Shown here one piece after another: positions 51,381 to 60,902 of a stretch of 64,000 nucleotides of DNA; the stretch's first letter is position 1, and each line of letters begins with the position of its first letter. The notes beneath the pieces are model-generated. The model was not told the DNA's origin and searched no databases. It saw only the letters and a list, made by a program, of their open reading frames with translations. The stretch covers positions 566,001 through 630,000 of the forward strand of contig BPHZ01000001.1 of assembly GCA_026003835.1 (NCBI GenBank), in the 5' to 3' direction. Source of the stretch: Herpetosiphonaceae bacterium. GTDB taxonomy: Bacteria; Chloroflexota; Chloroflexia; Chloroflexales; Herpetosiphonaceae. The position numbers and the translations under genes were made by a program.

Positions 51381-53451
51381 TTACTGCTCAGTACTTGATC
51401 GCGGCCGCAGCGTTGCCACTGGCCGGTGGCTCAGCTCTTCGACGCTTGCAAGCGGTTTGCCCTGGAGGTAGTGTCCAAACCAGTCTAGGATGTACTCCAG
51501 CCGATTGACGCGGTGAATCGGCTCTCCACTCCGCGAAAGCTCGTGGCTTTCGCGAGGGAAACGAATGAAGCGCGTTGGGACCCCAAGGCGCTTGAGCGCG
51601 GTGTACCATGTCTCTCCCTGATCGATTGGGCAGCGGTGGTCTTGCTCTGAATGGATGACCAACGTTGGCGTTTTCACGTTGTGAACGTAGAAGATCGGCG
51701 AGCGGCGCAGGTAGATCTCCGGATGCTCCCAGGGATTGCCGCCGAAACTCGTCTTCGGAGAAGCGTGGGCCGATATCCGACGCGCCGTAGAAGCTGATCA
51801 GGTTGGAGAGACAGCGCAGGGTAACGGCTGCGGCAAAGCGGTCTGTGTGACAGGTGATCCAGTTGGTCATATAACCGCCGTAGGAGCCACCCATCACACC
51901 CAGCCGTTTGGGATCGACCCAATCCCAGGTTACAGCCTGATCGACTGCCGCCATCAGATCTTCATAATCTTTATCGCCAAAGTTGCGCCGCACCATGGCG
52001 CGGAAGTTCTCACCGTAGCCGGTTGAGCCCCGAGGGTTGATGTAAAGGATGCCGAAGCCTGCGGCTGCCAGGATCTGAAACTCATGAAAGAAGCCGTAGC
52101 CATAGGCTCCATGCGGGCCGCCGTGGATTGAGAGGATGAGCGGGTAGCGCTCGCCTTTCCTGGCGTGCAGCGGCTGCATGACCCAGCCCTCAAGCGGCAG
52201 GTCGCCGGCGCCTTTGAAAGCGACCCGTTCAGGCGTCACCATTTCCAATGAGTCCAGCAGCTCGGCGTTGGAACGGTACAGCAGCCGGGTTGCGCCACCG
52301 GGCTCGCGCATATAGATCGACTCGGTCTGTGTCGGCGTGGAGGCTGTGTAGACCGTCACGCCTTGAGCCCGCGTATAACCGGAGACGCTCGGCCCGTCCT
52401 CTTCGGTCAGGCGTACGAGCGGCTGGCCGGGCTTCGGCACGCCATAGATATGGGTGCGCCCATGCGCCGTCGCACAAATATAGATCGTTCCATCCGGTTC
52501 CCAGAGCGGATCCTGTGGGAAGCTGCCGTAGCGCGAGTCGGACAGCACCGAGTTGCCAACCGGATAGTCAAACCCTGCGCGGTCGCTGCAAAGATTGCGT
52601 GGCGTGCCGCCGTGCCGCCAGACAACCCAGATGGCCTCGTTGGTGCCCATGCCCAGGCGGTTGTCATGGCCGATGAAGGCCAGGCGCTTGCTGTCCGGTC
52701 GCCAGCCGGAGTGGTAGAGCGGGCCTTGGGAGCGCGTCAACATACGCTCCTCCCCCGTCTCTAACTCCAGCACAAAGAGATCAGAGATGCCCGAGTCTTC
52801 AAGATCCGGTGTGGGAGCGGAGATCCACGCAATAGCTGTGCAATCGGGCGCCCACGAGATAGCATAATGGTCGCGGTCGGTGCTGGTCAGGCGGCGCGGT
52901 TCGCTCTCTCCATCTAACTCTAGCAGCCAGATATGGGCGCGCTCGTCCGGCAGCAGACCAATATTGTCAAACTTGAAGGGGAGACGCTCAGTAATCAGCT
53001 CGTCGCGCAGTTTCTCGATCTCACGCTCGTTCTTGCTTCTGTGCCCCCGTGAAACAAAGGCGATGGCCTGACCGTCGGGCCGCCAGGCTAACTCCTTTAC
53101 GCCGGATGAAAAGCCTGTCAGTCGCCTGGCCTCGCCGCCGTTCAGCTCCAGGAGGTATATCTGCGCTTTCTCGCCGCCACGTGTCGAGAGGAAGGCCAGC
53201 CGTGTGCCGTCTGGTGACCAGCGGGGTGTGGTATCGCGCCCCTGATGACCGTAGGTGAGCCGTTTGGGCCTTGCGCCTGGCTCTTCGATGAGATAGATAG
53301 CACTTCGGTAATCGAGGCGCTTCTGTCCATCCTTTTCAACTTCTTCGATCCAGCTCTCCACAAAAGCGACGCGACGGCCATCCGGTGCAACCTGGGCATC
53401 GGAGACAAAACGTAGCTCGAGGAGTGTCTCTGGGGTAAACGAGCGTTTCAT
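51381..53451 (-). CDS. S9 family peptidase (acylaminoacyl-peptidase-like), with a frameshift
   Basis: About 690 residues once joined. The N-terminal beta-propeller has TolB-like repeats (PRWSPDGTRLAFLS, LAWRPDGQAIAFVS, SGWRPDSKRLAFIG). The C-terminal alpha/beta hydrolase has the nucleophile Ser in GGSYGGYMTNW, Asp in HSEQDHRCP and His in RESHELSRSG. The frame breaks near 51758, where the DNA reads GAGTTTCGGCGG; dropping one T restores EDEFGGNPWEHPE and the normal end (stop at 51381). Without correction the Asp and His of the triad are lost. It cleaves short peptides, probably from the N-terminus; cytoplasmic. The extra base is likely a sequencing artefact. Confidence 0.85.
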
Positions 53452-53555
53452 TCATGCGCCCCCTGTGCTACATGGTTGAGCGTTTTGCTCAATCTGTGAA
53501 ACCTGTAACATTCTCATCTTATCATAGAACCAGCCGGCGAGCAATAAGGACAAAG

Positions 53556-53591
53556 AAAAAAGGAGGGGTAGCATTGCGACGCTACCCCTCC
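53556..53591 (-). terminator. rho-independent terminator
   Basis: GGAGGGGTAGC and GCTACCCCTCC form an 11-bp stem. On the minus strand it is followed by TTTTTTCTTTG. It ends the sigma/DUF5667 operon, 23 bases after its last stop. Confidence 0.85.
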
Positions 53592-53614
53592 GGTGATGAA
53601 CCCTGCCAGGCTCC

Positions 53615-54796
53615 CTATTTTCCTTTATCCCGGCCGGGAGGAGGGCCTTTCGGTGGATCCTCAGCGTGGCCTGGTGGTTGTTTCTCCTTGCCATCCTGGC
53701 CCGGCGGTGAGGATTCTTTGTCTTTGTTGCCCGACGAGTTGCCTTTATCACGGGCTGGTTCCCCTGTATCATTCGCGGGCCTGGATTTATTTTGACCTGG
53801 TGGTGTGCTGGGTGGCCCTGGCTGCTGCGTACGACCTGGAGCGCTGCTCTGTCCAGGCTCCTTCTTCACCTGCCCGGGCGGAACCGTCGTCGCTTGAGGC
53901 GGCTCCGTGCGTTCATCCGCCCGGGGGCCGGCGGGTGGATTGCCCGCCTGTCCTGGAGAATCTTTTCTCCCTGGGGGCTCATCAGCTCTTACTGGTGGCG
54001 ATGGTGTCGGCTCACCGGGTGTGGCCGCCGGGATATCGGTCGGTACGACGGGTGATCGTCTGGGTAGCTCCTGTGCGGCGCGCGCCTGGTTCGCCGTTTC
54101 ATCGAGGCGGTGTTTCGCCTCGTCAAGCGCTACACTATCGACGCTGCCACGTTGCTCAAGCTGATCAAGCGTCTGCAAGCTATGCTCGCTCAAGGCCTGG
54201 AGATCCTTCCAGAGGTCACGTTGCGGGTCCGTCTGTTCCGCCAGGAGTGTTCGGGCCTCTTCGGCCTGGCTCGTGAGATCATGCACCAGGGATGGGGGAA
54301 CGGTAGAGCCGCTCTGAATGAGTGCCTCGATTTCGCGCCTGCGCTCTTCGGCATGCTCCATAAGTAACGCCGGCCGTGACTGCGTGCTGCTTATGCTGAT
54401 CTGAACGTGCTCCATTGCACGCTTGACGGAGTAGAGCGGATTGCCGGGCAGGGCGCGGGCCGAGGCGACCATCGTCCCCATACTCAGGAGCACTATGAGC
54501 ACAATCGTCGTTAGGACGGCGGCCAGCGGTTTTGTGGTAAAGAGCCCTGAGAACAGGCGACTGTGCTGGGGGTGCTGACGAGTCGCCCTGCGCTGCGCTG
54601 CGGCCTGTAAAAATTGCATTTCCGCCGCCTTCCAGCGAGCGGGCAGCGGTGGCCCGTCGGTGGCTCGCAGCTCCTGCGCCAGCTCCAAAAGTGGGCGGAG
54701 ATCCTCAGCATGGTGCGGGTAGCACCGCAGAATGCTGTTGATTGGCTGCCCTTGCTGCAGGGCCTCCAGCGCATCGGATAAAATTCGTTGATCCAT
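53615..54796 (-). CDS. DUF5667 membrane protein, probable partner of the ECF sigma factor
   Basis: 393 residues. A short N-terminal helical domain (about 1-80; ALEALQQGQPINSILRCYP) precedes one membrane segment (LAAVLTTIVLIVLLSMG, about 90-107), then the DUF5667 motif ALPGNPLYSVKRAMEHVQI and a helical region. The last 150 residues are low complexity, rich in Pro, Gly, Lys and Asp (QPGPPSTPPGQNKS, PPGRDKGK). It starts 3 bases after the sigma factor stop. One-pass membrane proteins in this position usually bind and silence the sigma factor, so an anti-sigma role is inferred; no classical zinc anti-sigma motif is seen. Confidence 0.72.
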   Translation of the reverse strand: MDQRILSDALEALQQGQPINSILRCYPHHAEDLRPLLELAQELRATDGPPLPARWKAAEMQFLQAAAQRRATRQHPQHSRLFSGLFTTKPLAAVLTTIVLIVLLSMGTMVASARALPGNPLYSVKRAMEHVQISISSTQSRPALLMEHAEERRREIEALIQSGSTVPPSLVHDLTSQAEEARTLLAEQTDPQRDLWKDLQALSEHSLQTLDQLEQRGSVDSVALDEAKHRLDETANQARAAQELPRRSPVVPTDIPAATPGEPTPSPPVRADEPPGRKDSPGQAGNPPAGPRADERTEPPQATTVPPGQVKKEPGQSSAPGRTQQPGPPSTPPGQNKSRPANDTGEPARDKGNSSGNKDKESSPPGQDGKEKQPPGHAEDPPKGPPPGRDKGK

Positions 54797-54799
54797 GCC

Positions 54800-55369
54800 C
54801 TATTCAACCTGTCCAGGGCGCAACAGACGGAGGAGTGATTGAAGCCCTCGATGCTGGAGCGCTTTGATCGCGCCCTCGGTCCGTCCTACAATCTGCGCTA
54901 CTTCTTTCAAACTCAAATCCTCAATAAAACGGAGTAAGATAACCTGTTGCTGTTCTTCTGTTAGCTGGAGGATCGCCCGCCGTAGATCTTCTCTATCCAG
55001 CCGGTTCAGCAACACCTCATCAGGACCGTCTGACGAGTCGATCCATTGCTCGTCTAACGCTACGTGTTGGCGGCGCCTCTGCCGGCGCAAGTGATCGACC
55101 ACACGATCGTGTGCGATGCGGTAGAGCCAGGCGGAAATGCTCCAGCCGCGGTAGTCGAAGCGTTCGATCCCTTCCAGCATTCGCAGGAAAACATCAGCGC
55201 GCAGATCCTCCGCAAGCTCCGCATCGCCGACGCGGTAGTAGATATAACGATAGATGCCGGGCGAGAATCGTTCATAGATCTCGCGGAGCGCGTCTGGATC
55301 GTAGAGCTTAGCTCTCTCAATAAGCTCACGCTCGCTAGGCGCCTTCTCCACCAGCGCTATCCTTTCCAT
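54800..55369 (-). CDS. ECF-type RNA polymerase sigma factor
   Basis: 189 residues. Region 2 (LREIYERFSPGIYRYIYYRVGD, then AEDLRADVFLRMLE and FDYRGWSISAWLYRIAHDRVVD) binds the core enzyme and the -10 element. Region 4 (LTEEQQQVILLRFIEDLSLKEVAQIVGRTEGAIKALQHR) binds the -35 element. No region 1 or 3. First gene of a two-gene operon with the DUF5667 protein, a common pair in Chloroflexota and actinobacteria. The secreted Pro/Gly-rich protein divergent from it at 55626 may be a target (inference). Confidence 0.92.
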   Translation of the reverse strand: MERIALVEKAPSERELIERAKLYDPDALREIYERFSPGIYRYIYYRVGDAELAEDLRADVFLRMLEGIERFDYRGWSISAWLYRIAHDRVVDHLRRQRRRQHVALDEQWIDSSDGPDEVLLNRLDREDLRRAILQLTEEQQQVILLRFIEDLSLKEVAQIVGRTEGAIKALQHRGLQSLLRLLRPGQVE

Positions 55370-55625
55370 ACGTTAAACCGCCAATACGTCCCAAATGATA
55401 CGGCTGACCGCTTCTGTCCAGACGACCTGTACGGCGGGTCAGGGTTTGTTGGGACAGGGAGCATGCTGGTCCAATGTGTCCTGATTGTACCGCGTTTTTA
55501 GACCACTGTTATCATACATAGCTTAGTACTTTTGGGTGATGATCTGCGGCGTAACTTTTGAGTTTATGGAACGGTATAATCGTTGCAGATGACTGAACGC
55601 CGAATACACCGGAAGGAGCTCACGT

Positions 55626-56231
55626 ATGCGGTATCTTGTCTCGCTACTATCCATTATTGCGCTAATTGGCACGCTGTTTGGAGCTCATCCGGCTGCTGCC
55701 CAGGTGCCAACCCCTGTTCCAACTGCTGTCCCCAGGGAGGAACCGGAGCCGACCGAGGTGCCGGAACCAACCGAGGCGCCGGAAGTTGAGAGCACACAAC
55801 CGGTTAGCGGCACGAATCCACTGCTTCAGATCATTGCCTCCTACTTCAATGTACCCCTCGAAGAAGTACAGGATTTACGATCAACTGAAGGGATTGTGGG
55901 CCTGGGCAACATTGCGCGGACCTACTTTATGGCTCAGGCGACCGGCACAAGCGTGAGCGATATTGTGGCGATGCGCCAGAGTGGTCTTGGATGGGGACAG
56001 ATTGCCAAGCAGCTCGGTGTTCATCCCTCGATCAATGGGCGTAGCATGGGGAAAATACGTGGCGGTGAGAAAGGGCCAGAAGGTGGACCGCCGGGGCTGG
56101 CGAAAGAAAAGCCCGGCAGGCCGGATCACGCAGGTCCACCGGATCACGCGGGCAAGCCCGACAAGCCGGGCAAGCCTGCCGATACTCCTGGTGGACCGGG
56201 GAATAACGGTAGGGGAAGGAATAAGCCCTAG
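55626..56231 (+). CDS. secreted hypothetical protein with Pro/Gly-rich tail
   Basis: 201 residues. Signal peptide (MRYLVSLLSIIALIGTLFG, cut after AAA near residue 25), a PTE-rich linker, a helical domain (about 60-135) with VSDIVAMRQSGLGWGQIAKQLGVHP, and a low-complexity tail (DHAGPPDHAGKPDKPGKP). No family name recognised, though the GLGWGQIA segment recurs in secreted bacterial proteins as I recall them. Its tail resembles that of the DUF5667 protein encoded divergently. Followed by a strong terminator. Function unknown. Confidence 0.6.
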   Translation: MRYLVSLLSIIALIGTLFGAHPAAAQVPTPVPTAVPREEPEPTEVPEPTEAPEVESTQPVSGTNPLLQIIASYFNVPLEEVQDLRSTEGIVGLGNIARTYFMAQATGTSVSDIVAMRQSGLGWGQIAKQLGVHPSINGRSMGKIRGGEKGPEGGPPGLAKEKPGRPDHAGPPDHAGKPDKPGKPADTPGGPGNNGRGRNKP

Positions 56232-56247
56232 TTGTATCTAGGGCGGC

Positions 56248-56279
56248 GGGGGTGGCCCATAAGGCCACCCCCTTTTTTT
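56248..56279 (+). terminator. rho-independent terminator
   Basis: GGGGGTGGCC and GGCCACCCCC form a 10-bp stem with a 5-base loop, followed by seven Ts. It overlaps the stop codon of the converging thioesterase gene. Confidence 0.9.
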
Positions 56280-56709
56280 AACCTTGTAGAAGTTCGAGGA
56301 TGGCCTGGGGCAGCCTGGTTGGCCTCCTGCTATCGCGATCTACCACGATGTGGGTACTTCTACCGCTGACCAGTAGCCGCCCTTGCTCATTGACGATTTC
56401 GTAGTCGAAGACGAGCCGGCGGCTGCGTAGCTCGACCGGAGTCGTTTTCACCGTCAGGAGATCATCGTAGCGGGCAGGCGCGATAAAACGGGCCTGCACC
56501 TCCGAGACGGGCAGCAAATAGCCCTGAGCCTCCAGCTCTCGGTAGGATATGCCGGCCTGCCGGAGGAACTCGGTGCGACCTTGCTCAAACCAGATCAGGT
56601 AGTTGGCGTGATAGGCCACGCCCATAGCGTCGGTGTCGGCGTAACGCACGCGCAGCGATGTTATGCCGCTGCTCTTCCCGCTACTGCCCAAAGGGTTGTC
56701 AGCATTCAT
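56278..56709 (-). CDS. acyl-CoA thioesterase, YbgC/4HBT hot-dog fold
   Basis: 143 residues. The catalytic Asp lies in RYADTDAMGVAYHANYLIWFE, the signature of the YbgC/4-hydroxybenzoyl-CoA thioesterase family, followed by RTEFLRQAGISY and the central helix. It hydrolyses acyl-CoA thioesters; chain preference is unknown. Cytoplasmic tetramer by family. It overlaps the terminator of the upstream converging gene by two bases and lies downstream of nothing else on its strand but the deacetylase at 56743, 33 bases away in the other gene's tail. Confidence 0.88.
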   Translation of the reverse strand: MNADNPLGSSGKSSGITSLRVRYADTDAMGVAYHANYLIWFEQGRTEFLRQAGISYRELEAQGYLLPVSEVQARFIAPARYDDLLTVKTTPVELRSRRLVFDYEIVNEQGRLLVSGRSTHIVVDRDSRRPTRLPQAILELLQG

Positions 56710-56742
56710 CGTTGTTCCAGCGTCGATACGGTGAGCCGGGTC

Positions 56743-57606
56743 TCAGCGCAGCCTCGCAAACAGGTCTGTCTCGATCTGCCCTGGGGATGGGAAGCCCACG
56801 AGCGACTCGACCAGTACAAAATATTCGTGCCCGACAAATTCCTGACGCAGATCCTCGGGAATGATAAAGAACGGCCAGGTGGGAGCGATCTGCGTGCGGT
56901 GGCAGGCGAGCGCATCGAGCTTGCGCTGGATGTAGCCGTGAATTGGCACAATCGTCGTTATGCGTGGGTCGTCCACGTAGCGACTCGGATCGAAGCCCGG
57001 CTCGTCCAAGGGTGTTTTGAGGCCGCGTTCACGCATCATTTCCCAGGCTTTCAGCCAGATGCTGCGACGGAAGGAGGTGTAGTAGAGCTTGCTGGGTTGC
57101 CAGGGTTCTCCCAGCCCAGGGTAACGCGTTGGATCGCCGGCGGTATGGAACGCTGCGACGGTGATCTGATGCGCCTTGATATGGTCGGGATGGCCATAGC
57201 CGCCCTGCTCGTTATAGGAGATTAGCACCTCCGGACGCTCGCGCCGGACGATCTCCACCAGCCGCCCGGTTGCCTCGTCGAGGTCGGCCATATGGAAAGA
57301 GGCCGGGTGGAGGTTCGCCAGGTTGCCGGCCATGCCCGAGTCACGGTAGCCAAGTTGGTAGAAGCTACGGATGCCGAGAATCTCGATCGAGCAGCGCAGC
57401 TCCATCTCACGCAGCTCGGCCAGGCGCAGGTGATTCTCCTCTGTGTCCAGCGCAGGGATCACAATCTCCCCCTCCTCGCCCCTGGTACAGGTCACAAGGA
57501 CAGTGTGGAGACCATCATCGCTGGCGCGGGCCAGCGTCCCGCCGGTAGTGATGACCTCATCGTCGGGGTGGGCATGGACCACGAGCAGCGTCAGCGGTTT
57601 GGTCAT
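56743..57606 (-). CDS. PIG-L/LmbE family deacetylase (Mca/MshB-like)
   Basis: 287 residues. Zinc ligands in VVHAHPDDEVITTGGTLA (HPDDE) and GGYGHPDHIKAHQ. The CTRGEEGEI stretch and overall length fit the mycothiol amidase/deacetylase branch of PIG-L. The family removes acetyl groups from N-acetylglucosamine moieties, as in mycothiol or bacillithiol metabolism. Whether this organism makes such a thiol cannot be told here, and no other thiol-synthesis gene is in the window. Cytoplasmic. It precedes the thioesterase gene on the same strand. Confidence 0.85.
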   Translation of the reverse strand: MTKPLTLLVVHAHPDDEVITTGGTLARASDDGLHTVLVTCTRGEEGEIVIPALDTEENHLRLAELREMELRCSIEILGIRSFYQLGYRDSGMAGNLANLHPASFHMADLDEATGRLVEIVRRERPEVLISYNEQGGYGHPDHIKAHQITVAAFHTAGDPTRYPGLGEPWQPSKLYYTSFRRSIWLKAWEMMRERGLKTPLDEPGFDPSRYVDDPRITTIVPIHGYIQRKLDALACHRTQIAPTWPFFIIPEDLRQEFVGHEYFVLVESLVGFPSPGQIETDLFARLR

Positions 57607-57712
57607 AGAAAAACCTCCGTGCGAGGAATATGCTCCAAATGACGTAGCGTTAACAAAGAGAGCCGGCCTTCTCCAGCCCTTCCTTCAGATCTCGATGGTG
57701 CCATATCGCCTA

Positions 57713-58210
57713 TTATAGCGAGTTTTTTACGGTAGTCTGTCCGGGGAGGCGCTGGACGATTGCGGGCCAGGCCATATCGAGCAAACGTTTGAGCGCTGCT
57801 GCACACTGCCTGTAGGCCTCAAGATCGCGCCCATAGGGATCCTCTACATCCTCACCGCTGCCGGCAAGCTCACCCAACGAGACAATGCGCGATGCAAACT
57901 CAGGATAGGCGGCCTGAAGCATCATACACTGGACGCCTGTCATCGTGACCACCAGTGTCGCCTCGTCAAGGAGGTAGGCGTTAAGCTTGCGCGCACGGTG
58001 GTTGGATAGATCGAGGCCCCACTTGACGGCGAGGTCGATCATCTCCTGGGAGGCGGGTGACCCGGGCCAGGCGATCATGCCGGCGGAGGCGACTCTGATG
58101 CTGCCGGCCAGCCCCGCGCGCTCAAGCTTCTGCCTGGCAAGAGCTTCTGCCAGCGGCGAGCGGCAGATATTCCCATAGCAGACAAACACGATGAGTGGTG
58201 GCGGATCCAT
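57713..58210 (-). CDS. low-molecular-weight protein tyrosine phosphatase
   Basis: 165 residues. The P-loop VCYGNICRSPLAE gives CX5R-S at the N-terminus, and the general-acid Asp lies in VEDPYGRD. Family length is about 150. It dephosphorylates tyrosine-phosphorylated proteins, or arginine in some homologues. The ATG at 58210 is adopted because the conserved fold begins there; a longer frame to 58321 overlaps the divergent gene's leader. It lacks a nearby BY-kinase gene. Confidence 0.9.
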   Translation of the reverse strand: MDPPPLIVFVCYGNICRSPLAEALARQKLERAGLAGSIRVASAGMIAWPGSPASQEMIDLAVKWGLDLSNHRARKLNAYLLDEATLVVTMTGVQCMMLQAAYPEFASRIVSLGELAGSGEDVEDPYGRDLEAYRQCAAALKRLLDMAWPAIVQRLPGQTTVKNSL

Positions 58211-58356
58211 CGGAAACCCCCCATGAATACTGCTGTGCAACTGCCGAGAACAGTCACTGGCACGGCGGTTGCAAGAAGGGTGATCGGAGAGGAGAGTTAG
58301 ACCCGGCGGTCCAAGGCTCATATTACTCCGCTGCTGGGAGAAGGACTGGAGTCGTT

Positions 58357-59034
58357 ATGATATCACATAGTCCAAACGATCACGAGCTGGCTGAGGCGCT
58401 ACGTGTACCCGAGGACGCGCTGTCGGCTGTCCTTGATGAAGTAGCGGCTGAGCTGGCGGCCTGGAGCGGCGAGGATGATGCCTGGCTTCAGCCGAGTGGA
58501 CCTGCGATCACTTGCACGGTGTTGCCGAGTGGGCCGCGCTCGATGGCGCTCGCCTTCCCCGACCTGGAGGACCTTCATCGTTATCTCCCGGATACATTGA
58601 TTCCCTCCCTTGACGTCACTGCGGTCAGTATCCGAGATCTGCTGGGTTTGTTGCTTGCCAGGCCAAACCTGGATCTGGTTATGCTCAAGCCTCAGGAGAT
58701 GTCTACGGACGAAGAGGATGGCGCGCTGCTCTACGTCGGCCTGCAGATCGAACGCGCACGGCTGCTGGCGGCGATCATCCAGCGCTCCTTGATGGAGGAA
58801 GGTGGGCTTGGAATCCTGCTGGCGAGCTTTCTGAAGTGGCTCAACGAGGAGCATCCTGAATCTGATAGACTGCTGGTTGCAGCGACAATGGCGCGGGCCG
58901 TCGTCGAGCAGCGGCTGATAAGCCTCGACGATCTGGTGGCGCTGACCGGGCTGAGCTTCGATACAGTTCGCACGGCAAACTTTGAAGCATCGCGTCTCTT
59001 TTCGCTCTGGTGGACAGCCGGAAACATTCTTTAG
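58357..59034 (+). CDS. hypothetical cytoplasmic protein
   Basis: 225 residues, acidic, mostly helical, with no signal peptide or membrane segment. Family not recognised. The ATG at 58357 is chosen for its CTGGAG upstream; the open frame extends further up but overlaps the phosphatase leader. Segments such as LPDTLIPSLDVTAVSIRDLL and VEQRLISLDDLVALTGLSFD suggest an alpha-helical fold. The stop lies within a 15-bp perfect hairpin. Confidence 0.55.
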   Translation: MISHSPNDHELAEALRVPEDALSAVLDEVAAELAAWSGEDDAWLQPSGPAITCTVLPSGPRSMALAFPDLEDLHRYLPDTLIPSLDVTAVSIRDLLGLLLARPNLDLVMLKPQEMSTDEEDGALLYVGLQIERARLLAAIIQRSLMEEGGLGILLASFLKWLNEEHPESDRLLVAATMARAVVEQRLISLDDLVALTGLSFDTVRTANFEASRLFSLWWTAGNIL

Positions 59035-59069
59035 CAGAGGGCCGCGTTCGTATAGCCCTCTGCTAAAGA
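59028..59069. terminator. 15-bp hairpin over the stop codon
   Basis: TCTTTAGCAGAGGGC and GCCCTCTGCTAAAGA pair perfectly with a 12-base loop. The stop codon (59032-59034) is in the left arm. It faces the 3' end of the histidine ammonia-lyase gene; no T-run. Confidence 0.6.
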
Positions 59070-59089
59070 GGCGCTTGCCCCGCGATGCC

Positions 59090-60758
59090 TTACTGTTTCC
59101 CGGTGGCTGCCTCCACAGCATTAACAAGCTCCTCGCTGGCTATGAGCCGCTTGATCGCCTGAATGCCGTGCTCCATCACTTCATCGTGCTCAATGAACGG
59201 GACATGGCTGCGGATGATCTCGTAGGCTACAGCCGTCCCTCGCCCAAGCTTACAGTCCTGTCCGGCGCCACGGCGGCGCAGATCGATGCCCTGTGCGGCG
59301 GCAAATGCCTCGCAGGCTACGATCCCTCGCACGTGGTCGAGAATCGTGTGCGCCTGCCGTCCTGCGGTTGCGCCCATGCTGACGTGATCCTCCTGGTTGG
59401 CGGAGGTAGGGATGCTATCGGCGCTGGCGGGATGGACCAAGACTTTGTTCTCCGACGCGAGCGCTGCCGCGGTGTACTGCACGAGCATAAAGCCCGAGTT
59501 GAGGCCGCCATGGGCGATCAAAAATGCCGGTAAGATCCCACCGTTGCATGCGGGATCGATCAGCCTGGCCAGACGCCGTTCGCTGATGTTGCCCAGCTCT
59601 GTTAGCCCTAGTTTAAGGAAATCCATAGCCAGCGCCAGCGGCTCGGCGTGAAAGTTACCGCCTGAGAGCGCTGTGTATGATCCTTCCTGCCCGCTTTGCT
59701 CCTCAGGGAGGATCAGCGGGTTATCGGTGGCGCTGTTCAGCTCGATCTCGACGGCCCAGCGCCCGTAGGCTGCCGCATCACGGACAGCGCCGTGGACCTG
59801 CGGTGCGCAGCGCAGCGAGTAGGCATCCTGCACTTTCAAGGGCAAGCCTGGCGGGAGCTGCTGCCGCTCAACGATACCGGCAGGATAGAGCATCTCGCTG
59901 CCTTCAAGCATACGGCGCAGGTATGCCGCCGCATCAATCTGGCGTGGGTGCGGCCGAACCGTATGAATACGAGGATCCAGCGCTGTCGGCACCGCTGCCA
60001 GCGCCTCCATCGATAGGGCGGCGACAATATCGGCTGCATGGCAAAGCTTTTCTGCGTCGTGGACGGCCAGCGCCGCCAGTGCCGTGACTAACGCTGTCCC
60101 ATTGGTCAGCGCCAACCCTTCCTTCGCCTCAAGCTCCAGGGGTTCCAGTCCTACTCTGCGTAGCGCCTCCATACCGCTGACGCGCTCGTAGCGCATTTCA
60201 GGCTGCGGCGGTTGGGCCGCAGGCTGTGTCTGGTCCAGTTCGAAGCGTACCGGCGCGAGCGCTTCCCCCATGCCTAGCAAGACCAGTGATACGTGCGCCA
60301 GGGGCGCAAGATCGCCACTGGCGCCGAGTGAGCCCTGCGACGGCACTACCGGGAGAATATCGGCGTTGAGCAGCGCCAGCAGCGCCTCGACGACCCGGGG
60401 TCTGATCCCGGAATAGCCCTTGGCCAGCGTGTTGGCGCGGATGAGCAGCATCGCCCGCACGACATCGCGGGGGTAGCGGCTCGCCCACGCCAGTCGCATG
60501 GCTCATAATAATGTTGCGCTGGAGCTGGCGTACCTGATCGAGCGGGATCACTTTATCCTGGAAGCTGCCAAAGCCGGTCGTGACGCCGTAGACAATAGCG
60601 CCCTCCGCAAGGAACCGTTCGACGGCAGCGCGGCTGCGCTCCATCTTCTCTAGTGCCTCAGGCGCTAGCGCGACCCTGATAGCGCGTCCGCGCGCCACGC
60701 GCACGACATCGTCAATCGTTAGATGCTCGCCATCGAGCAGAAGATCAGCCATGATCAT
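59090..60758 (-). CDS. hutH: histidine ammonia-lyase, with a frameshift
   Basis: About 555 residues once joined. The MIO prosthetic group forms from Ala-Ser-Gly in GSLGASGDLAPLAH; GVTTGFGSF, NGTALVTALAAL and NQEDHVSMGATAGRQ are further HAL motifs. It deaminates histidine to urocanate. The frame breaks at a C5/G5 run (about 60469-60473): the DNA reads CCGCTACCCCCGCGATGTC, and removing one C restores EPLPRDVVRAMLLIRAN. The N-terminal 100 residues are therefore in another frame than the rest. No hutU, hutI or hutG is adjacent. AGGAG lies 5 bases before the ATG at 60758. The frameshift is probably an artefact. Confidence 0.88.
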
Positions 60759-60902
60759 TGCTACTCCTATTTCCTATTGATCGCTGCGTGATTCTTAGTC
60801 TACCTCATAGACGCTGATGGGAGCGGGAGGAGCTTTGCTCTTCTTGCTCCTCCGAGCTCATAGCGACCAACACGGTTGGCCGCTATGGAGGCTATGCATA
60901 CG

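Noticed and set aside
59090..60499. hutH starting at an internal ATG near 60499
   Set aside because: That start lies in the middle of the conserved N-terminal region; the missing part is present in the next frame up to 60758.
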